DNA of 40,694 nt from Sphaerobacter sp. (GTDB lineage Bacteria > Chloroflexota > Chloroflexia > Thermomicrobiales > Thermomicrobiaceae): NCBI RefSeq assembly GCF_019683595.1, contig NZ_JADGHZ010000014.1, positions 1 through 40,694 on the forward strand, in the 5' to 3' direction. Below, one piece after another: positions 1 to 8,209 of the stretch; within the stretch, counting starts at the first letter, position 1; each line of letters begins with the position of its first letter. Under the pieces are notes generated by a model. That model had not been told where the DNA came from and did no database searches. It worked only from the letters and a program-made list of their open reading frames with translations. Both the position numbers and the translations under genes were made by a program.

Positions 1-231
1 ATCGGCGACCAGTCCCAGGGCAGGCCGGTCCAGGTCTTCGACCGCGGCAACGACCGCGTCAAGCTCGGCGCGCGTTCCCAACGGGTAGGTGGGAACCTCC
101 AGATCGCGGCAGATATCCAGCGCGGCGATGGCGGCTCCCGCACGCGCCAAGGCGAGGCAGTGCTCGCGCCCCTGCCCCCGTGCCGCGCCTGTCACCAGGG
201 CGACCTTGCCCTCGAGGTTCGGCGTAGCCAC
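1..231 (-). CDS. SDR-family dehydrogenase, mycofactocin-coupled type (C-terminus outside the window)
   Basis: This is the first 77 residues of a short-chain dehydrogenase/reductase, cut by the window edge. The N-terminus reads LEGKVALVTGAARGQG (residues 6-21), the Rossmann TGxxxGxG dinucleotide-binding motif. An acidic residue at the end of strand 2 (D39, in ALDICRD) points to NAD(H). The LDICRD stretch followed by a Pro-Tyr-Pro-Leu-like segment resembles the SDR subgroup thought to work with the redox peptide mycofactocin. The start is the GTG at 231, because the following reading frame matches the family from its first residues. A larger open frame to 433 on this strand is in another frame and is not coding. 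The gene diverges from the HTH-GAF regulator at 427, which may control it. The catalytic YxxxK lies outside the window, so the substrate is unknown. Confidence 0.85.
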   Translation of the reverse strand, partial: MATPNLEGKVALVTGAARGQGREHCLALARAGAAIAALDICRDLEVPTYPLGTRAELDAVVAAVEDLDRPALGLVAD

Positions 232-330
232 CGGTACCCTCCGGCACTCTGCGGCATCCGCCGCCATCCCCCGGCGACGCAACTGCGTCCGATCCGTTTC
301 GACGCGCCTCTGGAACTAACAAGAAATCGC

Positions 331-349
331 TGCTACAGTATCGATAGCA
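331..349. promoter_or_regulatory. Possible operator in the SDR/regulator divergent region
   Basis: A small inverted repeat, TGCTA (331-335) and TAGCA (345-349), encloses the perfect palindrome TATCGATA (339-346). It lies between the divergent SDR gene (start 231) and the HTH-GAF gene (start 427). It is the only AT-rich palindrome in the interval and would suit a dimeric MerR-type regulator. No convincing -35/-10 pair could be fixed on either strand, so this is a candidate only. Confidence 0.3.
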
Positions 350-426
350 CTCATGACATGGAGCCGCAAATCGATTTTGTGGAGATCTCGCGTCGTTTGC
401 GGTCAGAGAGAACCAGGAGGGAGCCG

Positions 427-1164
427 ATGGCACGACGAGGCCGGCGACTCCTGACCGTAGGGGAAGCGTGCCAGTACCTCGGGGTCAGCCGCATGACGTT
501 GCTGGCGGCCGAAGAGTCGGGGCTGCTGGCGCCGTCGCGGACACCGGGCGGGCATCGCCGCTACGACCCGGCAGAGCTCGACCGATTTCTGAACCGGGGA
601 CGCCCGTCGCCCGCCAGCGTCCCCGTCGCCGGTGGCCCGCCATCCAGGCAGAACGGACCGGTGCCGGTCACCGGGTCGTCACGCCTGCTCCTGCGCGAGG
701 CAATCCGCCGGTTGACCCTCCTGCTCCGAGCGGACGCCGCCGGGCTCTACCTCCTGGACGAGCGGCAGGAACTGGGGTGGTGCACCTCGTTCGGCATCCC
801 CCAGTGGCGCACCGCGCAACTCGCCCAGAGCGCGCCGCCCCGAGCCGTCGTCCGCGCGCTGATGAAGCGTCAGTGCGAGCTATTCGAGTCGAGTTCTGAG
901 CGGTTCCCGCTGCCCACCGCTCGCGGCAGCGGGGCAGCCGTCCCGCTGGAGACCGGGGACGAGCCGCTGGGGGTGGTTGTGGTCACCGTGGGCCAGGACC
1001 GGCACCTGCTCCCGAGCGAGATCGAGATCATTGAGACCGCCGCCTTCTACATCGGCGTGCTGGTCCGTCAGCAGCGGCGCCTCGAGACCCTGGAGACCCG
1101 GCTCGCGTCGATCCACGACCTCACAGCCGGCACACACTCACCGGGAGTTCACGGCACGGTGTGA
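427..1164 (+). CDS. HTH (MerR/excisionase-type) plus GAF-domain transcriptional regulator
   Basis: The protein has 245 residues. Residues 8-56 form a MerR/excisionase-type winged helix: VGEACQYLGVSRMTL (recognition helix), then TPGGHRRYDPAELDRFL, the wing and the RY motif typical of this fold. After a Pro/Arg-rich linker (about 57-80), residues 85-225 resemble a GAF domain, with the pattern LLLRADAAGLYLLDE and a final hydrophobic strand LGVVVVTVGQ. It is therefore probably a ligand-sensing DNA-binding regulator. The start is the ATG at 427, with AGGAGG at 415-420. The frame stays open upstream to 160, but no ribosome site supports that extension. The likely target is its own divergent promoter region and the adjacent SDR gene. 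The effector cannot be deduced. Confidence 0.85.
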   Translation: MARRGRRLLTVGEACQYLGVSRMTLLAAEESGLLAPSRTPGGHRRYDPAELDRFLNRGRPSPASVPVAGGPPSRQNGPVPVTGSSRLLLREAIRRLTLLLRADAAGLYLLDERQELGWCTSFGIPQWRTAQLAQSAPPRAVVRALMKRQCELFESSSERFPLPTARGSGAAVPLETGDEPLGVVVVTVGQDRHLLPSEIEIIETAAFYIGVLVRQQRRLETLETRLASIHDLTAGTHSPGVHGTV

Positions 1165-1167
1165 GTT

Positions 1168-1186
1168 CCCGGCGGGAGACGCCGGG
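1168..1186 (+). terminator. Hairpin directly after the HTH-GAF gene
   Basis: CCCGGCG (1168-1174) pairs with CGCCGGG (1180-1186) across a GGAGA loop, four bases after the stop codon. No T-run follows. Position and symmetry suggest a weak or Rho-assisted terminator. Confidence 0.45.
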
Positions 1187-1266
1187 TTCCGCGCGATTGC
1201 GTTGTCCTGCACCTGGATCGGCCCGGTCCTGACGCGCCGGTCAGGCCCACCGGCCGCGCTCCGCAC

Positions 1267-1347
1267 TCAGTTGCTTCGCTCCTGCAAGACCAGGATGCCG
1301 ATAGCGATGAGAAACGTCAGCGCCACGCCCACGATCGGGTCGATCAC
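1267..1347 (-). CDS. Possible 26-residue single-pass membrane peptide
   Basis: Starting at a GTG (1347-1345) with GGGGGAG about eight bases upstream, the frame encodes 26 residues. They read as a short polar start (IDP), a hydrophobic core IVGVALTFLIAIGILVL, then a charged end QERSN. The layout resembles KdpF-like or other one-helix small proteins, but no kdp or other partner gene is near. It sits alone between the HTH-GAF gene and a repeat element. Evidence is limited to the ribosome site and the clean hydrophobic helix, so chance is possible. Confidence 0.3.
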   Translation of the reverse strand: MIDPIVGVALTFLIAIGILVLQERSN

Positions 1348-1587
1348 GCCCGCAGCTCCCCCTTCGCCGTTCGAATCCCGCCCACACACGACCTGACCGG
1401 CAGCGGGATGCTCCCCATTACCGAGCCATCGCCCGCCATGTCGGTCATCATTGATGGTAGTCCATCTCACCTGTCCAAATCGAGGCCCCAACCGCGCCAG
1501 GAGCCATCGACTGCGGCGCACATAGTGACGCCACGCCTGCACGGCGCAGCGGCAGGTGGCGGCGAGGCTTCCCGCGCTGTGGTTTGG

Positions 1588-1663
1588 GTCCGGGGGTTAT
1601 TGGAGGTTGGCAAATTGCATGGGTGTCCGCAGTCGGCACGTGCCCGGGGGTTCACCCCCGGGC
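1588..1663 (+). repeat. Dispersed short repeat unit ending in a 9-bp hairpin
   Basis: The stretch runs from GGGGGTTATTGGAGGTTGG through GGGTGTCCGC to a perfect hairpin, GCCCGGGGG (1642-1650) with CCCCCGGGC (1655-1663) and loop TTCA. The same order of words (GGGGTTAATGGAGTTTGATG, then GGGTGTCCGC, then CGTGCCCGGGGG) recurs at 12558-12618. It is a member of the unit family described at 12558-12668 and 12973-13109. Confidence 0.65.
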
Positions 1664-1744
1664 TGACAACGGAAGCCGGCTAGAGCCGGCTGGGGTGGCG
1701 ATCGGCCGGGTCGTGGGTGGTGCGAGGATCCCCGCGCCGCAGCC

Positions 1745-1908
1745 CGTGCCCGGGGCTAAAGCCGCCGGGCTGATATGGGGTAAGCCCACTGAAGGGGCTG
1801 CGATGGCCACGCCTGGGCGGAGCCGGTCTGGCCTCCCATCGGATACAGCGTCCCCAGCCCCTTCAGTGGGCTTCGCCTCCTAGCCCGGCGGCTTGAGCCC
1901 CGGGCACG
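1745..1908. repeat. MITE-like palindromic element, copy 1 (about 55-bp inverted arms)
   Basis: The left arm (1745-1800) and right arm (1855-1908) are near-perfect inverted copies. Three matched blocks, CGTGCCCGGGGCT, AAGCCGCCGGGCT and AAGCCCACTGAAGGGGCTG, are separated by short unmatched spacers, and a 54-base unpaired centre lies between the arms. No transposase or long frame lies inside. A second copy is at 12660-12810, and both copies share flanking sequence (GGTGGTGCGAGG at 1717-1728 and 12525-12536). It may be a non-autonomous mobile element, or a very long hairpin that terminates the minus-strand operon ending at 2017. Confidence 0.8.
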
Positions 1909-2016
1909 CGACGAATGGCGGGCCCCCAACGCCGGCATGTGAACGCTTTTCCCCCGGCCGCTCTAGCTGACCATTTTCGGGATGATAGCCGACCGAGTCC
2001 CGGGGCAGGGTTCCCG

Positions 2017-3195
2017 TCAATCGAGCTGGTACAACTCGCGCGCGTTGCCGGAGAGGATGAGCCCGGCGGCCTCCTGCGCCTCGGCCTCGGAGAGCATGTT
2101 GTCGGTCACGAGGTCGGTAAGCACCTGGCCGAGCGACTGCTTGCCCAGCTTGGCGCTGGTGTAGTTGATCTCGGGCAGCGCGTAGCCGTCCGACCCGTAC
2201 ACCACTTTGGAGATGGGCGCCATCTCCAGCACCTCGCTGAAGATGCGGCGCGCAGCGTGCCCGGCGAAGGGGATTCCCTCGCTGACGTCGCAGTAGACCC
2301 GTGGCAGGACGTTGGCCATGTAGGCCGCCTCGCCGTGGTAGGGGTAGCCCGTGTGCACCAGCAGCACCCGGCAGGCGCGGTAGGCCGGGAAGCGCAGCAA
2401 CTCCATCAGGTAGGCCGGCCGGCAGTAGACCAGGTTGACTTCGAAGTCGCCCATGCCGGTGTGGATCTGCATCGGCACGTCGTACCCGATACACAGCTCC
2501 AGCGCCCGGCAGAGCAGATGGTCCCGCAGCTTCTTCATGCTGCCACCCCCCAACCCCCGGCGGATGGCGTCCAGCGCCTGGTAGCCCTGGTCAGGGGTAC
2601 GGCTCAGGGGCGAGATATCCAGCCCGGTGCGATAGGCGATGATCGACTTGACCCCCTTGTAGCCCTTGTGCTGGAGCGCGTCGGCGATCGTGTCGTCATA
2701 GCGCTGGCGGAACTCCGACCAGGTCAAGTCCATCGCCAGCAGGTCGACGATCAGCGGCTCGATCCGGAAGATGGGCACGATCTCGACCGGCAGCTCGGCC
2801 CGCACCGCCTCGATGTCGAGCATCGGCAGCGGGAAGCCGAAGTCGGTCACCAGCGTGGTCAGCCCGGCGTTGGCGTAGAGCCGGCGCACGTAGCCGGTGT
2901 AGTCCTCCTCGACGGCGCGGTTGCGGTGGGCCAGGACCGTGTCGAGGTCGGGCGCGCAGCCGAAGAAGGCCGCCAGGTCGCGCAGCATGCGCCGGAAGTA
3001 GAGCGTGTCGCGCTTGAGGCGCTGCAGCTCGGCATGCACCGCATCAGTGACCGTGACGCCGCCCTCCTCTAGGTACTGGCGCGAACCGCCACCGAAGGCG
3101 GTCAGGTCGGTGAACTGCTCGGCGTCCACCGGCCCCCGGTTCAGGAAGGGGTGGCAGTGAACGTCGACCACGGGGAGCTGTGCCAGATCCAACAT
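2017..3195 (-). CDS. Amidohydrolase_2-family metal hydrolase (FluG/NodGS N-domain-like)
   Basis: This 392-residue TIM-barrel amidohydrolase has all expected metal-site landmarks: VDVHCHP (H13, H15), GVKSIIAYRTG (K183), MQIHTGMGD (H245), VLLVHTGYP (H281) and VVYGSDGY (D336). The start is the ATG at 3195, two bases after the stop of the upstream glutamine-synthetase-like gene, with GGAGG in that gene's end. It is the last gene of the Liv-aminotransferase-M20-GS operon. In fungi FluG and plant NodGS, an amidohydrolase of this type is fused in front of a GS-I-like domain. Here the two are adjacent and translationally close, in the opposite order. It probably hydrolyses or decarboxylates a product linked to the gamma-glutamyl ligase. 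The substrate is not known. Confidence 0.85.
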   Translation of the reverse strand: MLDLAQLPVVDVHCHPFLNRGPVDAEQFTDLTAFGGGSRQYLEEGGVTVTDAVHAELQRLKRDTLYFRRMLRDLAAFFGCAPDLDTVLAHRNRAVEEDYTGYVRRLYANAGLTTLVTDFGFPLPMLDIEAVRAELPVEIVPIFRIEPLIVDLLAMDLTWSEFRQRYDDTIADALQHKGYKGVKSIIAYRTGLDISPLSRTPDQGYQALDAIRRGLGGGSMKKLRDHLLCRALELCIGYDVPMQIHTGMGDFEVNLVYCRPAYLMELLRFPAYRACRVLLVHTGYPYHGEAAYMANVLPRVYCDVSEGIPFAGHAARRIFSEVLEMAPISKVVYGSDGYALPEINYTSAKLGKQSLGQVLTDLVTDNMLSEAEAQEAAGLILSGNARELYQLD

Positions 3196-3197
3196 GA

Positions 3198-4556
3198 CTA
3201 CACGACCTCCAGGTAGGTGTCTCGCTCCCACGGGTGGACGTGGACGTCGTACTGCTCCAGCTCGTGGCGCTTGACCAGCAGGAAGTGGCGCAGCGCCTCG
3301 TCACCCACCGCCCCCGCGACCACCTCGTCCGCCTCCAGCGCCGCGAGCCCCTCTTCCAGCGAGCGGGGCAGGAAGCCGAGGTTCAGGCGTTCGATCTCGT
3401 GCAGCGTCAGGTGCCCGACGTCGCCGTCGAAGGGGTCGCCGGGGTCGATCTGATTGCGGATGCCGTCGAGCCCGGCGGCGAGCAGCCCGGTCAGGAACAG
3501 GTAGGGCTGGCAGGAGTTATCACCGGAGCGGTACTCGATGTGCCGCCGCGTGCCGACGCCAGGGATGCGGATCACCGCTGAGCGGTTGCCGTAACCCCAG
3601 TAGGGGTTGGCCGGCGCCCAGGAGCCTGGCTGCAGCCGCTTGTAGCTGTTGACGGTCGGGGAGCCGAGCCCGGTCAGTGCCGGAGCGTGCCGCAGCAGCC
3701 CACCCATGAACCAGCGCCCCAGGTCGGAGAGCGAGGTGTTGTCCGCGCTGGAGGGGGTCAGGTCCGTCTCCCCGGCGGCATCCCACAGGCTCAGGTGGAC
3801 GTGGAGGCTGGAGCCGGCCCAGTCGGCGTAAATCTTGGGCATGAACGACGCCACGTAGCCGGAGGTGCGCGCCGCGTCGCGAATCACGTCTTTGAGCGTC
3901 AGGTAGTCGTCGACCGCCTTAATCGGCGGGCCGTGGTAGGTCGAGACCTCGTACTGCCCCGGCCCGTACTCCTTGCCGAACTGGGGAATCCGCCGTCCCA
4001 TCAGCTCCAGGTCGTGCATGATCCGCTGGACCAGGTTGATCTCAGCCGCCAGCCCATCCCGCGTCATCATGCGCGTGGGGTTCACCGGGTGGTACTCCCC
4101 GTCCGGCCCCTTGTTCAACAGGTAGAACTCCGGCTCGAAGGCGCACTGGACGCTGAACCCGGCCTGTGCCAGCTCCGCCACGACCTTATCCAGCCGGGTC
4201 CGCGGGCAGCCCTCCCACACCGAGCCGTCGGTTGCCCGCATCCAGGCGTACATCCGCGCCGTCTTGGGCGCGACCGGCACCACCGCGTAGCTGCGCGGGT
4301 CCGGCACGGCCAGGAAGTCGCCGGTGTTGGCCAGCAGGGTGGCGCGCGGCGGCTGGTGGTCGACGATGTCCATGTTGAGGTTAGCCAGCGCGAAGACCAC
4401 GCCCTCGGTGAGCGCCGTCTCGAACGACGCGCGCGGCACCGTCTTGGCCATGGCCCGCCCGCTGTAGTCGTGGTACACCACCCAGAGGTGCTCGATCCCG
4501 TCCCGCTGCAGGCGCTCGAGCATGGCTGGAACGTCGGTCGTCGCTTCGGTGCTCAC
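3198..4556 (-). CDS. Glutamine-synthetase-like gamma-glutamyl ligase (GS-I fold)
   Basis: The protein has 452 residues and the full catalytic core of the glutamine synthetase superfamily. The landmarks are FEPEFYLL (E141, E143), GPGQYEVS (E203), SSLHVHLSLWD (H252/H254), NSYKRL with NRSAVIRIP (N303, then R325 and R330) and HIEYRSGDNSCQPYL (E341, R343). The YDYSGRxxxK-like N-terminal segment is closer to PuuA/FluG/NodGS-type enzymes than to housekeeping GlnA. The Tyr adenylylation segment of GlnA is not apparent. It probably joins glutamate to an amine using ATP. The start GTG at 4556 overlaps the M20 stop (GTGA), which indicates translational coupling. The context is an amino-acid-type importer, an aminotransferase and an M20 hydrolase. 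This argues for amine or amino-acid catabolism rather than ammonia assimilation. Confidence 0.85.
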   Translation of the reverse strand: MSTEATTDVPAMLERLQRDGIEHLWVVYHDYSGRAMAKTVPRASFETALTEGVVFALANLNMDIVDHQPPRATLLANTGDFLAVPDPRSYAVVPVAPKTARMYAWMRATDGSVWEGCPRTRLDKVVAELAQAGFSVQCAFEPEFYLLNKGPDGEYHPVNPTRMMTRDGLAAEINLVQRIMHDLELMGRRIPQFGKEYGPGQYEVSTYHGPPIKAVDDYLTLKDVIRDAARTSGYVASFMPKIYADWAGSSLHVHLSLWDAAGETDLTPSSADNTSLSDLGRWFMGGLLRHAPALTGLGSPTVNSYKRLQPGSWAPANPYWGYGNRSAVIRIPGVGTRRHIEYRSGDNSCQPYLFLTGLLAAGLDGIRNQIDPGDPFDGDVGHLTLHEIERLNLGFLPRSLEEGLAALEADEVVAGAVGDEALRHFLLVKRHELEQYDVHVHPWERDTYLEVV

Positions 4557-5722
4557 ACCAGCCTCCCTCCGCGGTCGCCGATCGCCTGGATCAACCGGGC
4601 GAGCAGCGCCGTGCGCGGCACAATGCTGCTGAGCAGGATGTACTCGTCCGGGCCGTGGTCCAGGCCGCCGATCGGCCCCAGCCCGTCCAGCCCCGGCGTA
4701 CCCTGGTGACCCGCGAAGCTGATGTCCGACCCGCCACCGGTTGCCGCCCCGCGCAGCGAAAAGCCCAACTCCCGGGCGATGGCGACGGCCATGTCTTCCA
4801 GGGCCGCCACCCCCGGCGTCCGCTCCATCGCCGGGCAGTCCGAGCCCGGCTCAAGCGCCATGGTCATAGTGACGCCGGGAACCCACTCCGTGTCCACCAG
4901 CGTCCGCAACCGCCCGGCCAGGGCGTCGAGGTCGGCCGTGCTCCAGGCGCGCAGGTCGAAGCGGACCGAGGCCCGGTCGACCACCACGCTCGGATTGCCG
5001 CCACCGCGGATCTCGCCGGGGTTGACGGTCAGGCCCCGCGCCAGGTCGTTCAACCCGTCCGCCTGGACGATCAGGTGGGCCAGCGCGAGGACGGCACTGC
5101 GCCCCTTCTCGGGTTCGACCCCGGCATGGGCCGCCTTGCCCCGCGCCTCGACCGTGTACCAGCGCACGGCCTTGCGCGCGGTCACGATGTCGCCGTTCTC
5201 CCGCGCCGCTTCCAGCGTCAGGATCGCGTCGTGCGCGGGCCCCTCCGCCATCAGCAGCGGGATGGAGTGCCGCTCGGCGATCTCCTCGTCGGAGACGACG
5301 ACGTAGCTGAGGGTGCCGACGTTGTCCCACTCCACGTGGTCGAGCGCCGCCACCGCGTACAGCCCCGTCAACAGCCCGGCCTTCATGTCGCAGGTGCCGG
5401 GCCCGAGGACGCGGTCGCCGTCGATCGTCATCGGCCGCTCGGCGGTCGTCCCGCGGGGGAACACGGTGTCGGTATGGCCCAGCAGCATGATCCGGGCGCT
5501 GCCGCGGCCGTGACGGCGGGCGACCAGGTCGTCCCCGTGCCGCTCCTGCTGGTGGCGGGTCACGGTGAAGCCCAGCGACGCCAGCCGATGCGCGAGCCAG
5601 TCGTTGACGGCGTCGACCCCCGCCTTGTCGTCGCTGCCGGAGTCCTGGTTGACGAGCGACTCCAGGTCGCGCAGGTAGTCCGGGAGACGCTCGTGCAGGT
5701 AGGCGACGATCGGATCGCTCAC
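4553..5722 (-). CDS. M20-family metallopeptidase, glutamate carboxypeptidase (CPG2)-like
   Basis: The protein has 389 residues. The dinuclear zinc site of the M20 family is visible: LGHTDTVFP (H83, catalytic D85), GPGTCDMKAG (bridging D112), VVSDEEI (general base E146, ligand E147), E171 and a late LDHGPDEY (His ligand). The dimerisation lid carries EARGKAAHAGVEPEKGRSA. The HTDTVFPxGT and GPGxCDMKAG wording is that of carboxypeptidase G2 relatives, which release C-terminal glutamate from N-acyl or pteroyl conjugates. The start is a GTG (5722) with AGGAGG, nine bases after the aminotransferase stop. Next to a gamma-glutamyl ligase, a hydrolase that removes a glutamyl or amino-acid unit is a sensible partner, but the specificity is inferred only from family resemblance. 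Confidence 0.88.
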   Translation of the reverse strand: MSDPIVAYLHERLPDYLRDLESLVNQDSGSDDKAGVDAVNDWLAHRLASLGFTVTRHQQERHGDDLVARRHGRGSARIMLLGHTDTVFPRGTTAERPMTIDGDRVLGPGTCDMKAGLLTGLYAVAALDHVEWDNVGTLSYVVVSDEEIAERHSIPLLMAEGPAHDAILTLEAARENGDIVTARKAVRWYTVEARGKAAHAGVEPEKGRSAVLALAHLIVQADGLNDLARGLTVNPGEIRGGGNPSVVVDRASVRFDLRAWSTADLDALAGRLRTLVDTEWVPGVTMTMALEPGSDCPAMERTPGVAALEDMAVAIARELGFSLRGAATGGGSDISFAGHQGTPGLDGLGPIGGLDHGPDEYILLSSIVPRTALLARLIQAIGDRGGRLV

Positions 5723-5731
5723 CCCGGCCTC

Positions 5732-7087
5732 CTACCAGCCCGCGAAGCGGGCGACGGCCGCGTCGCTGACCCGACCGGCCAGCACGTCGGCGAACGCCTG
5801 GTCGAGCAGCGCGACACCCTCGTCGATCTCCTCCCGGCTGAGGATGAGCGGGGGCGTGATCTCCAGCACGTTCGACCAGTTGCCGGCGTAGTAGAGAATG
5901 AGACCCAGCTCCCAGGCCCGGTAGACGATCTTGGCCGCGGCCGACTGGTTCGGCGCCTTGCCGGCCCGGTCGGTAACCAGCTCGACCCCCTGGATCATGC
6001 CCAGGCCGCGGACATCACCGACGATGTCGTAGCGCCCGAGGGTTTCGACCAGCCGCTGGTGGAGGTACGCGCCGTTGGCGGCCGCCCGCGCGACGAGCCC
6101 CTCACGCTCGATCACCTCCAGCGTGGCCAGCCCCGCGGCACAGCTGGTGGCATTGCCCGACACCGTGAACAGCGCCACCCCGGTTCCGGCATCCAGGATC
6201 TCCTGCCGCCCGACGATGGCGCTGAGCGGCAGCCCACCACCCAGCGACTTGCCGAGCAGCACCAGATCAGCAACGATGCCCCCGTGCTCGTAGGAGAACA
6301 TCGTGCCGGTGCGACCCAGCCCGACCTTGATGTCGTCGACCACCAGCAGGATGCCGTGGCGGTCGCACAGGGCGCGCAGCTTCGGAAGGAAGTCCGGCGG
6401 CGGGACGATGTCGCCGCCGTCGCTCTGCACCGCCTCGACGAAGATCGCGCCGACGTCGCCCGGCGGGCAGATGGTGGTAAAGAGATAGTCCTCCAGGAAC
6501 CCGAGGCACTGGTCCGTCACCCGGCCGGCATCTCCGCCGAACGGGTTGCGATAGGGGTTCGGGTAGGGCACCTTGGTGACGTGGGCACCCCCGACCACGT
6601 CGACGAAGGCGGTGTGCCCCGAGAGCGCCATGGTGGCGTCGGTCGTGCCATGCCAGCTCCCGACGAACGAGATCAGGCGCCGCTTGCCCGTTGCCATCCG
6701 GATCAGGCGCTGCGCCGCCTCACTCGCATCCGACCCCGACAGCCCGAACCAGGCCTTCTTCGGGAAGTCGCCCGGCACCAGCTCCACCAGCTTCTCCGCC
6801 AGATCGAGCGCCGGTTGGTTGATGGCGGAGACCAGTCCGGCAAACATCGTCTTTTCGAGCTGGGCGGCGACCGCGCGGCGCACGTGCGGGTTGCTGTAGC
6901 CCAGGTGCGCCAGCGACCAGCTCGCGCCGAAGTCGAGGTAAGCGCGGCCCTCGATGTCGTAGATGCGGCCGCCCTCGGCGCGGTCGATCACCAGCGGGTT
7001 GTAGCGGATCTTGATCGCGTCCGCGATGAGCCGCGCGTCGCGCTCGAATGCCTCCTGCACCGCGGTACCGGTCGCCTGCGGTTCCAT
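5732..7087 (-). CDS. Class III PLP-dependent aminotransferase
   Basis: The protein has 451 residues with fold type I landmarks: GSDASEAAQRLIR (phosphate-binding region, about 118-130), SWHGTTDATMALSG (about 144-157), VVDDIKVGLGRTG (D251) and LLGKSLGGGLPLSAIVG, where K280 forms the Schiff base. The usual DEVQTGxGR segment reads DDIKVGLGR here, changing both the Glu and the Gln around the pyridine ring. This suggests a distinct subfamily among omega-amino-acid aminotransferases. An in-frame ATG lies at 7093, but GAGGG is six bases from the ATG at 7087 and abuts the other, so 7087 is preferred. It lies 12 bases downstream of livM and upstream of the M20 gene. It probably deaminates the imported amine or amino acid, or the freed product. 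Confidence 0.88.
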   Translation of the reverse strand: MEPQATGTAVQEAFERDARLIADAIKIRYNPLVIDRAEGGRIYDIEGRAYLDFGASWSLAHLGYSNPHVRRAVAAQLEKTMFAGLVSAINQPALDLAEKLVELVPGDFPKKAWFGLSGSDASEAAQRLIRMATGKRRLISFVGSWHGTTDATMALSGHTAFVDVVGGAHVTKVPYPNPYRNPFGGDAGRVTDQCLGFLEDYLFTTICPPGDVGAIFVEAVQSDGGDIVPPPDFLPKLRALCDRHGILLVVDDIKVGLGRTGTMFSYEHGGIVADLVLLGKSLGGGLPLSAIVGRQEILDAGTGVALFTVSGNATSCAAGLATLEVIEREGLVARAAANGAYLHQRLVETLGRYDIVGDVRGLGMIQGVELVTDRAGKAPNQSAAAKIVYRAWELGLILYYAGNWSNVLEITPPLILSREEIDEGVALLDQAFADVLAGRVSDAAVARFAGW

Positions 7088-7099
7088 GGTCATCCCTCA

Positions 7100-8209
7100 C
7101 TACCCGGCACGCTCGGGCGTCGGCTCGACGGCGGCGGGGCGGTCGAGCTTCGGTCCGAACGGCCAGCGAATCTCCCTGCCCCGCGTCAGGCCGGACGGGC
7201 GCAGGATCAGCACGGCGATCATCGCCAGGGCGATGACGATCTCGGTGAAGCCGACGAGCTGGAAGGGGATCACCTGGCCCAGCGCCGTCTGCGCCGCCCG
7301 CTGGAGGTTGAGCCAGTTCTCAACACTGCGCAGCGCCTCGGAGGTCAGGGAGACAGCGACGGCGCCGATGACCGCGCCGCTCACGCTGCCGCTCCCGCCG
7401 ATGATGAGCATCGCGACGATCAGGAACGTCTGGCGCAGGTAGAAGGAGTTGGGCGAGAAGGTGGTGATGAAGTGCGCCCACAAGCCTCCGGCCACGGCGG
7501 CGACGAAGATGCTGAAGACCCAGGCGACCCAGCGCACCCAGGCGCTACTGATGCCGATGCTCCAGGCGGCCGCCTCGTCGTCGCGTGCCGCACGCAGCTT
7601 CAGGCCGAGCGGCATCTCGCGGAACAGGAACGCCAGCGCCACGAAGAGGAGCATCCAGCCCGTGGCCGTCCAGAGACCCGTGTACTGGGGGATGCCGAAG
7701 ACGGTGCGCGAGCCGCGGGTCAGTGCGTCCCACTGCAGCGCGACGCTGTGGACGATGATCAGCCAGGCAAACGAGGCGATGGTGAAGGAGGCATCACGCA
7801 GGCGGAGTAACGGCACCCCCAGCACCGCACCGACCGCCGCGGCGATCAGCCCGGCGGCGAGCAGCGCCGGGATGAAGGGAAAGTGCGCCTGGTGCAGCAG
7901 CCAGGTCTCCGGCATGTCGGGCAGGGTTAGCCGCTTCTCCCGCGGGCTCAGCGAGAACCAGATCGAGCCGTAGGCGCCGATAGCCATGAAGGCCACGTGG
8001 GCGAACGACATCAGGCCGGAGTTCCCGGTGAAGATCTGGAGCGCCACGACCAGGATCACGTTGATGAACATCACGGTGACAACGCGCTGAAACACACGCC
8101 CGGCAAAAAGCTCGGTGCCGGCCGCGATCACGAGCAGCCCGACGACGAGCACGATGAGCGGGAATGCACGTTCGACCCAGCGCGGTACGTGCAGCGCCCT
8201 GGCGTTCAC
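7100..8209 (-). CDS. livM: Branched-chain amino acid-type ABC transporter permease (LivM)
   Basis: This is a 369-residue polytopic inner-membrane permease. The LivM signatures are present: LQIFTGNSGLMSFAHVAFMAIGAYGS near residue 65, the cytoplasmic loop MPLGLKLRAARDDEAAAWSIGI that contacts the ATPases (about 215-236), and the last helix EIVIALAMIAVLILRPSGL. The start GTG at 8209 overlaps the livH stop by four bases (GTGA). With LivH it forms the channel of the first importer. The family carries branched-chain and other hydrophobic amino acids, amides, urea and aromatic acids, so substrate identity rests on the operon's enzymes. Confidence 0.93.
   Translation of the reverse strand: MNARALHVPRWVERAFPLIVLVVGLLVIAAGTELFAGRVFQRVVTVMFINVILVVALQIFTGNSGLMSFAHVAFMAIGAYGSIWFSLSPREKRLTLPDMPETWLLHQAHFPFIPALLAAGLIAAAVGAVLGVPLLRLRDASFTIASFAWLIIVHSVALQWDALTRGSRTVFGIPQYTGLWTATGWMLLFVALAFLFREMPLGLKLRAARDDEAAAWSIGISSAWVRWVAWVFSIFVAAVAGGLWAHFITTFSPNSFYLRQTFLIVAMLIIGGSGSVSGAVIGAVAVSLTSEALRSVENWLNLQRAAQTALGQVIPFQLVGFTEIVIALAMIAVLILRPSGLTRGREIRWPFGPKLDRPAAVEPTPERAG

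Noticed and set aside
3198-4556. Housekeeping glutamine synthetase (glnA)
   Set aside because: The operon with a Liv importer, aminotransferase, M20 peptidase and amidohydrolase, and the PuuA/FluG-like sequence features, argue for an amine-specific ligase.
4655-7810. A 1051-codon open frame on the plus strand
   Set aside because: It lies antisense to the M20, aminotransferase and livM genes, which have clear family motifs. Its composition (Arg, Gln, Asp, His, Pro rich, no domains) is that of a GC-rich shadow frame.
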